A stretch of 64,000 bases of DNA, taken from Flavobacteriales bacterium (GTDB lineage Bacteria > Bacteroidota > Bacteroidia > Flavobacteriales > TMED113). The translations under genes were made by a program, and so were the position numbers. Shown in pieces: positions 53,934 through 64,000 of the stretch. Numbering within the stretch: the stretch's first letter is position 1; each line of letters starts with the position of its first letter. Under the pieces are notes generated by a model. That model was not told the DNA's origin. It was given only the letters and a program-made list of their open reading frames with translations, and made no database searches. The stretch lies in the NCBI GenBank assembly GCA_002718895.1, contig PBGD01000009.1, forward strand, positions 42,043 through 106,042, written 5' to 3'.

Positions 53934-56900
53934 TCAATCTTTTTTTAATTTATTTTGAAATATTTCTGTAAGGTTATTAAATCTTTTTTTATAAAAAAGA
54001 CCGATACCTTGCTCATATCCTAAAGACTCAGATAATGGATCATAATCTTTAGCACGATTAAATACTCTCAACTTCAAACGACCATCTCTAAAAAAGCTAT
54101 ACTCAATATCTAAATCACCAACAATATTGGTTTGAGATTGTTCTTGAGGAGTGCCTACATTACCATTTATAATGAATCTATCATCTAAAAATTTTTTACT
54201 AACTGCCAATTCAACTTGTTGAAAACTTAAAGAATCACCTGTTCCAGGGATCCATTTAAAACCAAGGTCAAAAGCATCAGTAGTTTGAGATAACCAATTA
54301 GATAATTGATTAGATAACAATTCAGTTCCTGTTGTAGCTAAAGTATTGCCTATATAATCAATATTTGAATCATTTTCAACTAAAAAACTATTAGCAACCA
54401 AAAGATATAAGAATTGTTCCAACATTTTTTGTTCAGTATTTGTCATTGTTTCTAAAGATGTTTCAACAATTTGATCTGAATTAGGAATTTCTATTTTAAA
54501 AGAAATATTTGGGGATAACAAATCTTCTGACATTTTCATTTTACAAATGACTGGAGACTTTATTGTTCTTTCATAACTAGGATTAAGAGGATTCAGAGAT
54601 GCTTGAACATTATATAATAAATTTAAATCAATTACAGCTTCATAAGGATCTCCATTAAATTTAATAACACCCCCTTTATCTATATTAAAACTCTTAGAGA
54701 TAACATCTTGTAGAGTAAATAAATACTTGCCTTTATCAATAGTAAAATCACCAAAAATTTCAAAATTTCCAGCATCATTTACTTTTAACAACAAATCACC
54801 TTGACCAGAACCTTCAATAATATCACCTAATTCTTCATCAAAAATTAATTGAATTTCAGATTCATGATCAATATCAATATTAAAATTCATATTAAATTTT
54901 GAATTTGAATTTAAAGTTTTGGCTTTAGATAATGCAGAGTTTTTTTCTTGAAAGAAAATTAAGTTATTTTTTTTTATTTCTTTAGATTGAGATAAAGGAA
55001 TCATAAGTCTTGATTTAGATAAAACTTTACCATCAACATTTAAAGTTGTTTTATCAGAATTACCAAAAACAGAAGCAGTTCCTCTTAAAAAAGCATTACC
55101 ATAATATGAATTATTATCATATTTATTAGTATTAAGAACAAATAAATTATCTGATTTTATATCAAGATTATATGCAATTTCTTTTAGTGATTTATGTTTA
55201 ATAGTGCCATTAAAATCAGCAAAAGTATTATGAAACTTTTCATAAAATAAAAAGTTATCTAAAATAATTTGTGATTCATTAAATTTAATAAGTGAGAATT
55301 CATTATTTAAGAAATATTGTGTTTTCAAATATGGTATATTAAAATTAACTTTCTCAAGATTTAAAGTACCATTAAGTTTATAATCATCAATTGGACCAAA
55401 TAATTTAATTTGCCCACTAGATAAACCTACCAGACTATCTACAGGTTTAATTAAACTATCTAATACTGAAATGGGAAATTGATCAAATAAAAAATCACCT
55501 AAAATATTTTTCGTTGATAAATTATATTCAGTTTTAAATTCTAATAAATTATTTCCATCATTAATAAAACCTAAGGAATGTGAAATATTTTCGTTAGCAA
55601 CTTGATTAATTTTCATCTTCCCTAAAACAACATTGTTGAAAGAGAAATTATCTATAAAAGCATCCGAACTTAATAATGATTTTTGAATGATACTATAGTT
55701 AAAAAATCCATTCAAAAGACCATTAAAGGTCAAATTTTGAATATTAAAAAAAGGTTGAATATTTGATAATTTAATATTTTCACAATTAAATGAGATTATG
55801 GTGGGATTTGTAACGGATTTAATTAAACTAATTGATTCATTATTTTTAAAAAACTTTAAATTATCAAAGAAAAGACTTTCATTATGGTAAATTATTTTAG
55901 AAGAACTATCAACCTGATAAAGCCTATTATCTAAACTAAGGTGAGATGGTTCGTTAAAGTTGATAAAAAATCCATTAGGCTTGAAATTTATGTTTCCATC
56001 TAAAACAAAAGATTGAAAAATACTATTTGACAAAGAACTATTTAATTGATATTTATAAATCCCTTTATCAATATAATCAGATGAAAAAGATAAGTTATTA
56101 AAAATATGTTGATCATCTAAGACAATTTTACTTATAACTGAATTAAAATAATTATTTGTTTTATTTTGATTAGAAAAACATATCTTTTCAAATTGATAAT
56201 TGTCATATTCCAAATATGGAATATTTCCGTTCAAAAATATTTTTTTTTCCTCATCTAATACCAGTTGAAATTTTAATGAATCAGAAAAAATAACATTATT
56301 TAAAAAAATATCTGAGAAAAAACTCGCATCATTCAAATCAATATTAATTTGAAAAGGAAGTTGATTTTTACAATCCGTATATAATAGTTCGAAAATATTT
56401 TTGAAATTAAAATTCGAGTAAATAAAATTAGATGATTCAGAGTATATAGAACCAATAGGCGAATTGAAAATAATTTTCTTGTCAAAATCATTGACAAGGA
56501 GATTAATGTTATCTATCTTTTTAACCTTCTTGTTGTTTGAATATTTAATATTACTGAAATTAATTTCTGAGTTTAAAAAGCTTATTATTTTTTCATGAGT
56601 ACTGTGAGAATTCAAAAAACCAATATTATTAATTTTAAAATCAGTACTCAGATAATCAAGTCTTTTATTTAAAGGAAGATTTAAATTAATTAAATTCCCG
56701 TGTTTAATGGCACCTGATAATGAAAAATTTGTAATTGAATTTGAATCTTTATTACCAAGCTGAATTGAACAATTTGATATTAAATTTTTATCATTTATTT
56801 TAAAATTAATTTTTTTTGAAAAAGATGATGAATGTATTTCTATATCACGATAACTATATTTATTGTAATCAATTGAACTGATCAATAAATTAAAATCATC

Positions 56901-58025
56901 AAATTCTTTTAAAGAGTAAGTAGGTGAAGATAAATTGGCTTCACAACTTACATTTCCAAATGAAGAAATATTTAACATTTCACCAATTTCAAAATTTTCA
57001 AGGATCAAATCAATTTCATTCAAATTAGTAGAATCAACTGCAGATAAAACAATTTTACCAAAATCTGTAATTATTACACCGTCTAAAAAATTATTTTGCT
57101 CATTATTTGTAAGTAAAGAAAAATGAGAATCAAATTTAAATGTATCTATATGATTAAGATAAGGAGTATTTATAGTTAAATCTTCAGATAAAATAGAAGA
57201 GTTGAAAAATTCAAATAAAGAGATTTGATTAAATTTGGATAATTTTAAATTAATTTGGCTTTTGCCAAACTTAAGTTTAGTATCAGTAATGAGAGAATCT
57301 TTATTGAATTTTATGTTTGAATTAACATTTAATTCTAAAGAGTCAATTATATATTTATTGTTTGAAAATTTTAATAAATTACTTGATAATGGTAAACTAA
57401 GACTACTTACATTAAGTTCAGACTGATTGTTTTCTAAAAAAAAGTCAAAAGAGCCTTTTAAATCATCTACTAATAAATTAGATTTTTTTATTTCGATGTA
57501 GTTTTTTTTTAATGTAATATCACTTAAACTAATATTTACACCATTTAGAAAGTTGTTATTGTTTTTTTTAATATTTAAATCTTTAATAATTATATTTTTT
57601 ATCAAAAAATCACTTGTAATTAAATTAGAAAAAGATAAAATATCTTCGTAAAAAGATTTGTTGTTTATTGTATTATCATTTAAAAAATATATAGGTGATT
57701 CAATGTTTAAATGATTAATATTTAATTCATTAGAAAAAATTAAATCTAAAAAATTAAATTTAAGAGTTAAGTCAGGAAGAAATAAAATTGTGTCAATTTT
57801 TTTTTGATCATTAATTTGAGTGAAGTACAAATTAGATTTTACAGAATTATTTAAAATTCTATAATCGAAATCTTCTAAAAAAACATTAAAACTATTATTC
57901 TTATTTTCACTAAAGAAGTAACTAGTAAATATTTTTTTTTGAAAATAAGAATTGTTCAAACATATAAATAAGATTGACAATAAAAGAATAAATGAAAATA
58001 ATATTTTTTGTACGTTTATATGCAA
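53934..58025 (-). CDS. tamB: TamB-like translocation and assembly module protein
   Basis: A 1363-residue AsmA-like protein spanning the periplasm from an N-terminal inner-membrane anchor (KILFSFILLLSILFICLN) through a very long repetitive beta-rich region to the C-terminal DUF490/TamB domain (about 1060-1350). The last part shows LEQFLYLLVANSFLVEN, QLSNWLSQTTDAFDLGFKW and a FFRDGRLKLRVF stretch. It is the expected bridge for lipid transport or for outer-membrane protein assembly with the BamA-family TamA. No tamA is adjacent. It is divergent from tsaD, with only 15 bases between start codons. Confidence 0.9.
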   Translation of the reverse strand: MHINVQKILFSFILLLSILFICLNNSYFQKKIFTSYFFSENKNNSFNVFLEDFDYRILNNSVKSNLYFTQINDQKKIDTILFLPDLTLKFNFLDLIFSNELNINHLNIESPIYFLNDNTINNKSFYEDILSFSNLITSDFLIKNIIIKDLNIKKNNNNFLNGVNISLSDITLKKNYIEIKKSNLLVDDLKGSFDFFLENNQSELNVSSLSLPLSSNLLKFSNNKYIIDSLELNVNSNIKFNKDSLITDTKLKFGKSQINLKLSKFNQISLFEFFNSSILSEDLTINTPYLNHIDTFKFDSHFSLLTNNEQNNFLDGVIITDFGKIVLSAVDSTNLNEIDLILENFEIGEMLNISSFGNVSCEANLSSPTYSLKEFDDFNLLISSIDYNKYSYRDIEIHSSSFSKKINFKINDKNLISNCSIQLGNKDSNSITNFSLSGAIKHGNLINLNLPLNKRLDYLSTDFKINNIGFLNSHSTHEKIISFLNSEINFSNIKYSNNKKVKKIDNINLLVNDFDKKIIFNSPIGSIYSESSNFIYSNFNFKNIFELLYTDCKNQLPFQINIDLNDASFFSDIFLNNVIFSDSLKFQLVLDEEKKIFLNGNIPYLEYDNYQFEKICFSNQNKTNNYFNSVISKIVLDDQHIFNNLSFSSDYIDKGIYKYQLNSSLSNSIFQSFVLDGNINFKPNGFFINFNEPSHLSLDNRLYQVDSSSKIIYHNESLFFDNLKFFKNNESISLIKSVTNPTIISFNCENIKLSNIQPFFNIQNLTFNGLLNGFFNYSIIQKSLLSSDAFIDNFSFNNVVLGKMKINQVANENISHSLGFINDGNNLLEFKTEYNLSTKNILGDFLFDQFPISVLDSLIKPVDSLVGLSSGQIKLFGPIDDYKLNGTLNLEKVNFNIPYLKTQYFLNNEFSLIKFNESQIILDNFLFYEKFHNTFADFNGTIKHKSLKEIAYNLDIKSDNLFVLNTNKYDNNSYYGNAFLRGTASVFGNSDKTTLNVDGKVLSKSRLMIPLSQSKEIKKNNLIFFQEKNSALSKAKTLNSNSKFNMNFNIDIDHESEIQLIFDEELGDIIEGSGQGDLLLKVNDAGNFEIFGDFTIDKGKYLFTLQDVISKSFNIDKGGVIKFNGDPYEAVIDLNLLYNVQASLNPLNPSYERTIKSPVICKMKMSEDLLSPNISFKIEIPNSDQIVETSLETMTNTEQKMLEQFLYLLVANSFLVENDSNIDYIGNTLATTGTELLSNQLSNWLSQTTDAFDLGFKWIPGTGDSLSFQQVELAVSKKFLDDRFIINGNVGTPQEQSQTNIVGDLDIEYSFFRDGRLKLRVFNRAKDYDPLSESLGYEQGIGLFYKKRFNNLTEIFQNKLKKD

Positions 58026-58040
58026 CTAAATAATTATTAT

Positions 58041-59066
58041 ATGAATAACAAATTTAGTAAAGATATTATTATTCTAGGAATTGAAACGTCGTGTGATGAT
58101 ACATCTATTGGTATTTCAAAAAACAATAGGATATTATCTAATGTGGTAGCTAATCAAGAAATACATGCAAAATATGGTGGTGTGGTCCCTGAGATTGCAT
58201 CAAGAGAGCATCAAAAAAATATTGTTCCAACTCTACATATGGCACTAAAAAATGCGGATATATCATTATCACAAATTGATGCGATTTCTTTTACTCTTGG
58301 GCCAGGTTTAATGGGTTCACTATTAGTTGGGGTTTCATTTGCCAAAAGCTTATCTGTTGCTTTAAAAAAACCTCTTATTGCAATTAATCACATGGAAGCA
58401 CATGTTTTAGCAAACTGTATTGATAATTCTCCTGAATATCCATTCATATGTTTAACTGCATCAGGAGGACATACACAAATAGTATTAGTAAATAATTCTT
58501 TTGATATGAAATTAATAGGAGAAACAAAAGATGATTCTGCTGGAGAAACATTTGATAAATGTGCTAAAATCTTAGGACTAAACTATCCAGGAGGGCCAGA
58601 GATAGAGAAAAAAGGATTCAGTGGAGATAAAGATGCTTTTAAATTTACAATACCAAAAATGGATAAATTAGATTTTAGCTTTAGCGGACTAAAAAGTAAT
58701 TTCAAACAACTCATTGACAAAGAAGTTACAAAAAACTCACACTTTATTGTTCAAAATTTAGAAAACTTATGTGCTTCTATTCAATTTACCATTATTCAAA
58801 TTCTAATTCAAAAATTAGAACTTGCTATAAAAAAATATAATATAAAAAATATTGCTATTTCTGGTGGCGTTGCTGCAAATCATGATTTTAGAATAGCAAT
58901 AAATTCTTTAAGAGAAAAACATAATGTTAATGTACTTATTCCAGAAAAAGAATATTCTACTGATAACGGTGCAATGATTGCAATAGCAGGCTATTACAAG
59001 TTTCAAAAAAAAGATTTCTGTGATTTAGACGTAGTTGCAAATGCTAGATATAAACTAGGTAGTTAA
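58041..59066 (+). CDS. tsaD: tRNA N6-adenosine threonylcarbamoyltransferase TsaD
   Basis: It transfers threonylcarbamoyl to A37 of ANN-decoding tRNAs, forming t6A. From ATG 58041 the protein has 341 residues: ILGIETSCDDTSIGI, GVVPEIASREHQKN, the metal site in INHMEAHVLAN (HxEAH), TASGGHTQIV, and a C-terminal YSTDNGAMIAIAGYYK. An in-frame ATG at 58008 would run into the tamB start and adds 11 residues, so 58041 is preferred. It converges with the PorP/SprF gene after five bases. Confidence 0.96.
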   Translation: MNNKFSKDIIILGIETSCDDTSIGISKNNRILSNVVANQEIHAKYGGVVPEIASREHQKNIVPTLHMALKNADISLSQIDAISFTLGPGLMGSLLVGVSFAKSLSVALKKPLIAINHMEAHVLANCIDNSPEYPFICLTASGGHTQIVLVNNSFDMKLIGETKDDSAGETFDKCAKILGLNYPGGPEIEKKGFSGDKDAFKFTIPKMDKLDFSFSGLKSNFKQLIDKEVTKNSHFIVQNLENLCASIQFTIIQILIQKLELAIKKYNIKNIAISGGVAANHDFRIAINSLREKHNVNVLIPEKEYSTDNGAMIAIAGYYKFQKKDFCDLDVVANARYKLGS

Positions 59067-59071
59067 ATAAA

Positions 59072-60025
59072 TTAATCTAAGAGATTTATGTTTTTCTTCC
59101 AATCTATATTATCATTTTTCTTGCCAATAGAAAAAATAAGTCCAAATTCATGAGAGGAATTAGAATAAAAACCAATATCTCCTTGATTAAAATCAACAGT
59201 ATACATAATGAGAAAACTACCATATTTAAGACCAACTCCTGCTAATAATTCTTTATTTGTTCTATATCCACACATTAACCAAAAGACATCATTAAAATTT
59301 GTCTTAATATTAAAGTCAAATTGAACGTTAGAATATGATGTATTTCTCATTAATAATGTTTGTTCTAAACCAACTTTTGAATTCTGATTAAAATAATTGT
59401 AACCAATAAAACCAAAATAATGTCTCTTTAACTGATTAGGATCATTACTATCTAAACTTTCAATGACAGAAGATTCTATCAAATTTAAAACAGAGAAACC
59501 AGCAAATAAAAAATCATTGTAAATTAGCAAACCAACATTTGAGTCAAAACTTGTTTTCTTTTCAGATAAATCTAAAATAGGATCATAGGAATTACTTACA
59601 ACCATATTAGCATCATACATATACTGATAAGGCACAAAAGCTAAACCTAGAGATATGTTGTAATCTAAAAATGCTGGAAATTTAAATGCATAATCTATTT
59701 CCAAACCCGTAATAGATATTGCACCAGTATTATCTTTAAATAAAACTCCCGCTAATCCGTGAGTTTCATTTAATGGATAATTTGCACTAAAAGTTGAAGT
59801 AGTAATGCCTTCAGAAAAACCCAACCATTGACTGCGTGTAGATATGCTAAAAAAAGAAGATTTAGATACTCCGGCAAAAGCAGGATTAACAACTAATGGA
59901 TTATAAATATATTGACTGTAAAGTGGAGTTTGTTGAGAAAAACTATAAGAAAAAATAAAATAAAAGAAAACAATAGTTTTAATATTTAAATTTATTCTAA
60001 ATGAATTTTTAAAGATATAAAGCAT
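59072..60025 (-). CDS. PorP/SprF family type IX secretion system membrane protein
   Basis: An outer-membrane beta-barrel protein of about 318 residues in the family that helps T9SS components and gliding adhesins attach to the surface. A signal peptide (IKTIVFFYFIFSYSFS) precedes QQTPLYSQYIYNPLVVNPAFAG, a highly characteristic motif. GLAGVLFKDNTGAISITGLEIDYAFKF and the closing EFGLIFSIGKK end strand complete it. ATG 60025 is chosen; an upstream TTG adds two residues. Its presence fits the T9SS-exported lysyl-oxidase protein at 11213. Confidence 0.9.
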   Translation of the reverse strand: MLYIFKNSFRINLNIKTIVFFYFIFSYSFSQQTPLYSQYIYNPLVVNPAFAGVSKSSFFSISTRSQWLGFSEGITTSTFSANYPLNETHGLAGVLFKDNTGAISITGLEIDYAFKFPAFLDYNISLGLAFVPYQYMYDANMVVSNSYDPILDLSEKKTSFDSNVGLLIYNDFLFAGFSVLNLIESSVIESLDSNDPNQLKRHYFGFIGYNYFNQNSKVGLEQTLLMRNTSYSNVQFDFNIKTNFNDVFWLMCGYRTNKELLAGVGLKYGSFLIMYTVDFNQGDIGFYSNSSHEFGLIFSIGKKNDNIDWKKNINLLD

Positions 60026-60068
60026 ACACAAATTTAACTTATTAATAATAAAATTAATATTTAATAGA

Positions 60069-62645
60069 TCAAAAATTTATTTTCATTTGACTGTCTTTGT
60101 TAGGAGAAGATTCTTCATTTGTTATTAAAGAGGTTGACTCATCAGAAATATTTTTTTGTTCAATTAAATTTATGTTTTTAATTGGATATCTAGATAACTG
60201 CTTACCAATTGCTAAATAACCTTTTACGTTAATATATTCTGATGGATTGAGAAATTCATTTGGTTTTACTTTTTTATTTCTAGGTTTTATAAATTCTAAA
60301 CTTAATTTATTGTCACCAGCAAAAACTAGCTCCAAATATGAATCTTTATTTTGATCAATAAAATAAACTTTTTTTGATTTTATTTCAGGTTTAAATCGTT
60401 TTATATAAAATTGTTTTTTTTGGCCATAAAAATATACACTAGTGAGTGTAAGGTTATTATCCATTTTCTGAATAAACACCATGTCATCAGGAAAATGAGT
60501 GGAAAGATCATAAGATAATAAGTTGTAATAACCCGAATTTGATACGACTATAATTTTATCATCCCCAGAAAACTCACCTAAAAATTCACCTCTACTATCT
60601 TCATTTAACCTATTAATCGATGTATCAAACCATATTTTTTTTCCAGACAAAGTTGACATACCTTCAGATTTAATTATAATACGATTAATAGTGTGGATAG
60701 TAAAAGTATTCCCTCTAACTGATCTATTTTTAATTAAAACATTTGCAAAATTTAAATCAATTTTTGATTTTTTTAATTTAGGATTAGATCTAAGAAAGGC
60801 TGTAATAATTTCAGCTTCACCATTCTTATTTGCAGTAAAATATAAAATTTTTGATTTTTCTGAATTAACTAGTAAATAGTCTTTATCTCTTGTAACTCCT
60901 TTAACTGGAAAACGCTTAACATAAGATTTGTTACTTATATCATCCCGATAAATCATATTATAAATTGTTCTATTATCATTCTTTTTAAAAACATTAACAT
61001 AAATTATGTCTTTGCCAACAAATTTTTTCGAAGTAGATTTTGTTACAAGCATAGAGCCATCAGATTTAAAAACAATAATATCATCTAAATCTGAACATTC
61101 ACAAACAAATTCATCTTTTTTTAATGATGTTCCTATAAAACCGTCCGATTTATTTACATAAAGTCTTTTATTTGCAATCGCTACCTTAGTAGCAACAATT
61201 TTTTCAAATACTTTGATCTCTGTTTTTCTATCTCTTAAAAAACCATATTCCTTTTTGAGTCTTTTAAAATAATTTATTGAATAGTCTACAATATTATTTA
61301 AATTATTTTTGACGTCATTGATCATTAATTCTATCTGATTAATTCGTTCTTTTTCTCTGTCTAGATCATAACGTGTTATTTTCTTTATTTTTATTTCAGT
61401 AAGTTGAATAATATCTTCACTATTTATTTTTCTAATTAATTTTGGCTCAAATGGTAATAATGAATTATATATAATTGATAGAATCTCATCCCAATTATCA
61501 ACTTCTTCAATTTTTCTATAAATTCTTTCTTCAATAAATATTTTTTCTAATGATAAAGACTGCCACTTTTCTTCTAATTCATTTAACTTAATTTCAAGTT
61601 CCTTGAACAATAATTCTTTTGTATTATTAGTTGAGAGTTTTAAAATATCACTTACACCTAAAAATTGAGGCTTTTCATCTAATATAACACATGACAAAGG
61701 AGAAATTGATACTTGACAATCTGTAAATGCATATAAAGCATCTATTGTTTTATCAATAGACACTCCACTAGGTAAATAGATTAAAATTTCAACATTTTCA
61801 GATGTGTTGTCTTCAATTTTTTTAATCCTTATTTTACCTTTTTCATTTGCTCTTACTATAGAATCAATTAAACTAACAGTTGTTGTCGAAAAAGGAAGTT
61901 CCGATATTTGCAAAATATTAGAGTCAACACTTTTAATTCTAGCTCTCACTAAAACCTTACCACCCCTTTTACCATCATTATATTCAGTAAAATCTGCAAT
62001 TCCACCATTTAAAAAATCTGGGAATACTTTTTTTGACCTTCCTCTTAAAATTGCAATAGATGCATCAATTAACTCATTAAAATTATGTGGTAAAATTTTA
62101 GTAGATAAACCCACCGCAATACCTTCAGCTCCATGATTTAACAAAAGTGGAAATTTAATTGGTAAAATTTGTGGCTCTTTTGATCTGCCGTCATATGATT
62201 GTTGCCAATTAGTAATTTTTGGACTAAAAACAACATCAAGTGCAAATTTAGATAATCTTACTTCAATATATCTTGGAGCAGCTGCTCTATCACCAGTTAA
62301 AATATTGCCCCAATTTCCTTGCATATCAAGTAAAAGTTCTTTTTGGCCAATTTTGATCAGCGCATCACCTATGGATGCATCGCCATGCGGATGATATTTC
62401 ATTGTATGACCTATAACATTTGCTACTTTATTATATCTCCCATCATGCATTTCTTTCAAAGAATGTAAAATCCTTCTTTGCACAGGTTTAAGTCCATCTA
62501 ACACTAAAGGAACAGATCTTTCTAAAATAACATATGAGGCATAATCCAGAAACCATCCCTTATACATTTCAGAAATAGGTATAAGTTGATTTAATTTTTC
62601 ATTTTGAAAATTATTTTGTGTTTCAATATCGTCCTTATTGTTCAT
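60069..62645 (-). CDS. parC: DNA topoisomerase IV subunit A
   Basis: The cleavage subunit of topoisomerase IV, separating linked daughter chromosomes. The 858-residue protein has YASYVILERSVPLVLDGLKP near the N-terminus, HPHGDASIGDALIKIG, and the catalytic tyrosine in AAAPRYIEVRLS. The C-terminal beta-propeller (from about 500) lacks the GyrA-box QRRGGKG motif, supporting ParC rather than GyrA. The minus-strand start lies three bases after the parE stop, so the two form the parE-parC operon typical of Bacteroidota. Confidence 0.93.
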   Translation of the reverse strand: MNNKDDIETQNNFQNEKLNQLIPISEMYKGWFLDYASYVILERSVPLVLDGLKPVQRRILHSLKEMHDGRYNKVANVIGHTMKYHPHGDASIGDALIKIGQKELLLDMQGNWGNILTGDRAAAPRYIEVRLSKFALDVVFSPKITNWQQSYDGRSKEPQILPIKFPLLLNHGAEGIAVGLSTKILPHNFNELIDASIAILRGRSKKVFPDFLNGGIADFTEYNDGKRGGKVLVRARIKSVDSNILQISELPFSTTTVSLIDSIVRANEKGKIRIKKIEDNTSENVEILIYLPSGVSIDKTIDALYAFTDCQVSISPLSCVILDEKPQFLGVSDILKLSTNNTKELLFKELEIKLNELEEKWQSLSLEKIFIEERIYRKIEEVDNWDEILSIIYNSLLPFEPKLIRKINSEDIIQLTEIKIKKITRYDLDREKERINQIELMINDVKNNLNNIVDYSINYFKRLKKEYGFLRDRKTEIKVFEKIVATKVAIANKRLYVNKSDGFIGTSLKKDEFVCECSDLDDIIVFKSDGSMLVTKSTSKKFVGKDIIYVNVFKKNDNRTIYNMIYRDDISNKSYVKRFPVKGVTRDKDYLLVNSEKSKILYFTANKNGEAEIITAFLRSNPKLKKSKIDLNFANVLIKNRSVRGNTFTIHTINRIIIKSEGMSTLSGKKIWFDTSINRLNEDSRGEFLGEFSGDDKIIVVSNSGYYNLLSYDLSTHFPDDMVFIQKMDNNLTLTSVYFYGQKKQFYIKRFKPEIKSKKVYFIDQNKDSYLELVFAGDNKLSLEFIKPRNKKVKPNEFLNPSEYINVKGYLAIGKQLSRYPIKNINLIEQKNISDESTSLITNEESSPNKDSQMKINF

Positions 62646-62648
62646 ATT

Positions 62649-64000
62649 CTAATTGAAATTATCTTCTAATTTTAAATTGTTTATAATAAAATCTTGTCTT
62701 TTAGGAGTGTTTTTACCCATATAAAAACTTAGTAAATCATCAATAGTTGTATCTCTTTTTAAAACAACTGGATCTAAACGAATATCTGCTCCAATAAAAG
62801 ATTTAAATTCAGAGGGAGAAATTTCACCTAAACCTTTGAAACGAGTAATTTCAATTTTACCAGACAATTTGTTTTCAGCACTCCATTTTTCATTTTCATT
62901 ATAACAATAAATTGTTTTTTGTTTATTACGAACTCGAAATAACGGAGTTTGTAAAATATAAAGATGTTTTTCTTTAATTAAATCAGGAAAAAACTGCAAA
63001 AAAAATGTAATCAATAAAAGACGAATATGCATACCATCTACATCAGCATCTGTTGCAATTACTATATTATTATATCTTAAATTGTCTAACCCATCTTCAA
63101 TATTCAAAGCATTTTGCAGTAGATTAAATTCTTCGTTTTCATATACAATTCGTTTAGTTAAGCCAAATGAATTAAGTGGTTTTCCCTTTAGGCTAAATAC
63201 TGCTTGAGTATGCACGTCCCTAGATTTTGTAATTGATCCACTAGCTGAATCACCCTCAGTTATAAAAATTGTTGTTTCTAATCTTCTATCAGCTTTTAAA
63301 TCATTGTAGTGAACTTTACAGTCTCTAAGTTTTTTATTATGTAGATTAGCCTTTTTCGCTCTCTCTCTACTAAGCTTTTTAATTCCTGACAATTCTTTTC
63401 TTTCCTTTTCAGACTGTTGAATTTTTTGTAATAATAATCTTGAAACCTCTTGGTTTTTATGAAGATAATTGTCTAAGGCTGAACTAACAAAATCATTTAC
63501 ATAAGTTCTTATAGTCGGCAAATCACCACCCATATCAGTAGAACCAAGCTTTGTTTTTGTTTGGGATTCAAACACTGGTTCCATGACTTTTAAACTAATA
63601 GTAGCAATAATTGATTGTCTTATGTCTGAAGCATCGTAGTTTTTTTTATAAAAATCTCTAAGTGTCTTAACAATACTTTCTCTTAGAGATGCTTGATGTG
63701 TGCCTCCTTGGGTCGTATGTTGACCATTGACAAATGAAAAATATGTTTCTCCATACTTTTGAGTAGAATGAGTGAAGGCAATCTCAATATCTTCTCCCAT
63801 TAAATGAATAATTGGGTATTTCAGTTTAGAATCAATATTAGCTTGTAACAAATCATGCAGACCATTATTAGAAAAATATTTTTCCCCGTTGTAATATATA
63901 GTAAGACCTGGATTTAAATAAACATAATTCCAAATCATATTGACAACATGATCTTCTAAAAATCTATAATTGCCAAAAATATGCTCATCAGGTTCAAATG
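62649..64000 (-). CDS. parE: DNA topoisomerase IV subunit B, C-terminal part (cut by window edge)
   Basis: The ATPase subunit partnering ParC. The frame stays open from the stop at 62649 to base 64000, so about 450 codons are present and the N-terminal GHKL nucleotide pocket lies outside. Visible are the transducer segment [26 protein letters not shown], and the Toprim domain with EGDSASG and [17 protein letters not shown], followed by ARGETIC-type [10 protein letters not shown]. An internal ATG at 63938 is only methionine within the continuing frame. It is co-transcribed with parC. Confidence 0.93.
   Translation of the reverse strand, partial: FEPDEHIFGNYRFLEDHVVNMIWNYVYLNPGLTIYYNGEKYFSNNGLHDLLQANIDSKLKYPIIHLMGEDIEIAFTHSTQKYGETYFSFVNGQHTTQGGTHQASLRESIVKTLRDFYKKNYDASDIRQSIIATISLKVMEPVFESQTKTKLGSTDMGGDLPTIRTYVNDFVSSALDNYLHKNQEVSRLLLQKIQQSEKERKELSGIKKLSRERAKKANLHNKKLRDCKVHYNDLKADRRLETTIFITEGDSASGSITKSRDVHTQAVFSLKGKPLNSFGLTKRIVYENEEFNLLQNALNIEDGLDNLRYNNIVIATDADVDGMHIRLLLITFFLQFFPDLIKEKHLYILQTPLFRVRNKQKTIYCYNENEKWSAENKLSGKIEITRFKGLGEISPSEFKSFIGADIRLDPVVLKRDTTIDDLLSFYMGKNTPKRQDFIINNLKLEDNFN

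Noticed and set aside
1..64000. CRISPR arrays, insertion sequences, integrases, toxin-antitoxin or phage-defence genes
   Set aside because: Looked for direct repeats, transposase motifs and defence-type domains; none seen. All long frames match core or transport functions.

Overview
The window is a 64 kb piece of chromosome from a member of the Bacteroidota, most likely a marine flavobacterial lineage. DNA is very AT-rich, with Lys/Asn/Ile-heavy proteins. Lineage markers include a PorP/SprF-type type IX secretion (T9SS) protein, secreted proteins with T9SS C-terminal sorting domains, DUF4835 and DUF4159 proteins, BshB1, an omega subunit encoded beside bamD and coaBC, a START-like protein beside an LptF/LptG permease, and mutL followed by two rhomboids. 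No phage, insertion sequence, integrase, CRISPR array or recognisable defence system is visible. Gene density is very high: no gap of 300 bases lacks a gene, many genes overlap by 4-20 bases, and most convergent pairs abut with no terminator.

Layout. 1-4120: the 5' part of gyrA, then divergent clpC, then fabI. 4139-9196 (minus): an operon bamD-rpoZ-coaBC-DUF4835-recN, in which recN carries one in-frame amber stop. 9292-15563: an alpha-oxoamine synthase, a small secreted protein, a 1214-residue secreted protein with a lysyl-oxidase domain and T9SS tail, and a DUF6580 membrane protein. 15569-20077: two saccharopine-dehydrogenase-family enzymes flanking a lipoprotein dipeptidyl peptidase III. 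20189-27119: pckA, rsmE, DUF4159, an AI-2E-family membrane protein, and the hisS-hutH pair. 27209-38654: a LolA-like protein, a strong bidirectional terminator, a 64-residue protein, a membrane methyltransferase, a sodium symporter, recR, a hybrid glycosyltransferase, an E2 acyltransferase, a FAH-family enzyme, bshB1, and separate ccsB and ccsA genes for cytochrome c maturation. 38723-45468 (plus): DUF2520, KdsC-like, Maf, NhaC, a 52-residue membrane peptide, mutL and two rhomboids. 45469-53929: an oligopeptide-binding lipoprotein, tRNA-Met, a TlpA-like protein, START-like, LptF/G, two GT4 glycosyltransferases and ribBA. 53934-64000: tamB, tsaD, PorP/SprF, parC and the 3' part of parE.

Functionally most genes are housekeeping: topology (gyrA, parE/parC), envelope assembly (bamD, tamB, lptF/G, kdsC), translation (hisS, tsaD, rsmE, tRNA-Met), cofactors (coaBC, ribBA, bshB1), proteolysis (clpC, rhomboids, DPP III) and amino-acid catabolism (hutH, the saccharopine-dehydrogenase-like pair, pckA for gluconeogenesis). 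This suits a protein-degrading marine heterotroph. I found no convincing new multi-gene system. The items most worth a second look are the T9SS-exported lysyl oxidase with intact copper and LTQ-cofactor residues, the amber-interrupted recN, a MutL without recognisable endonuclease motifs, and an overlooked 52-residue membrane peptide between nhaC and mutL.
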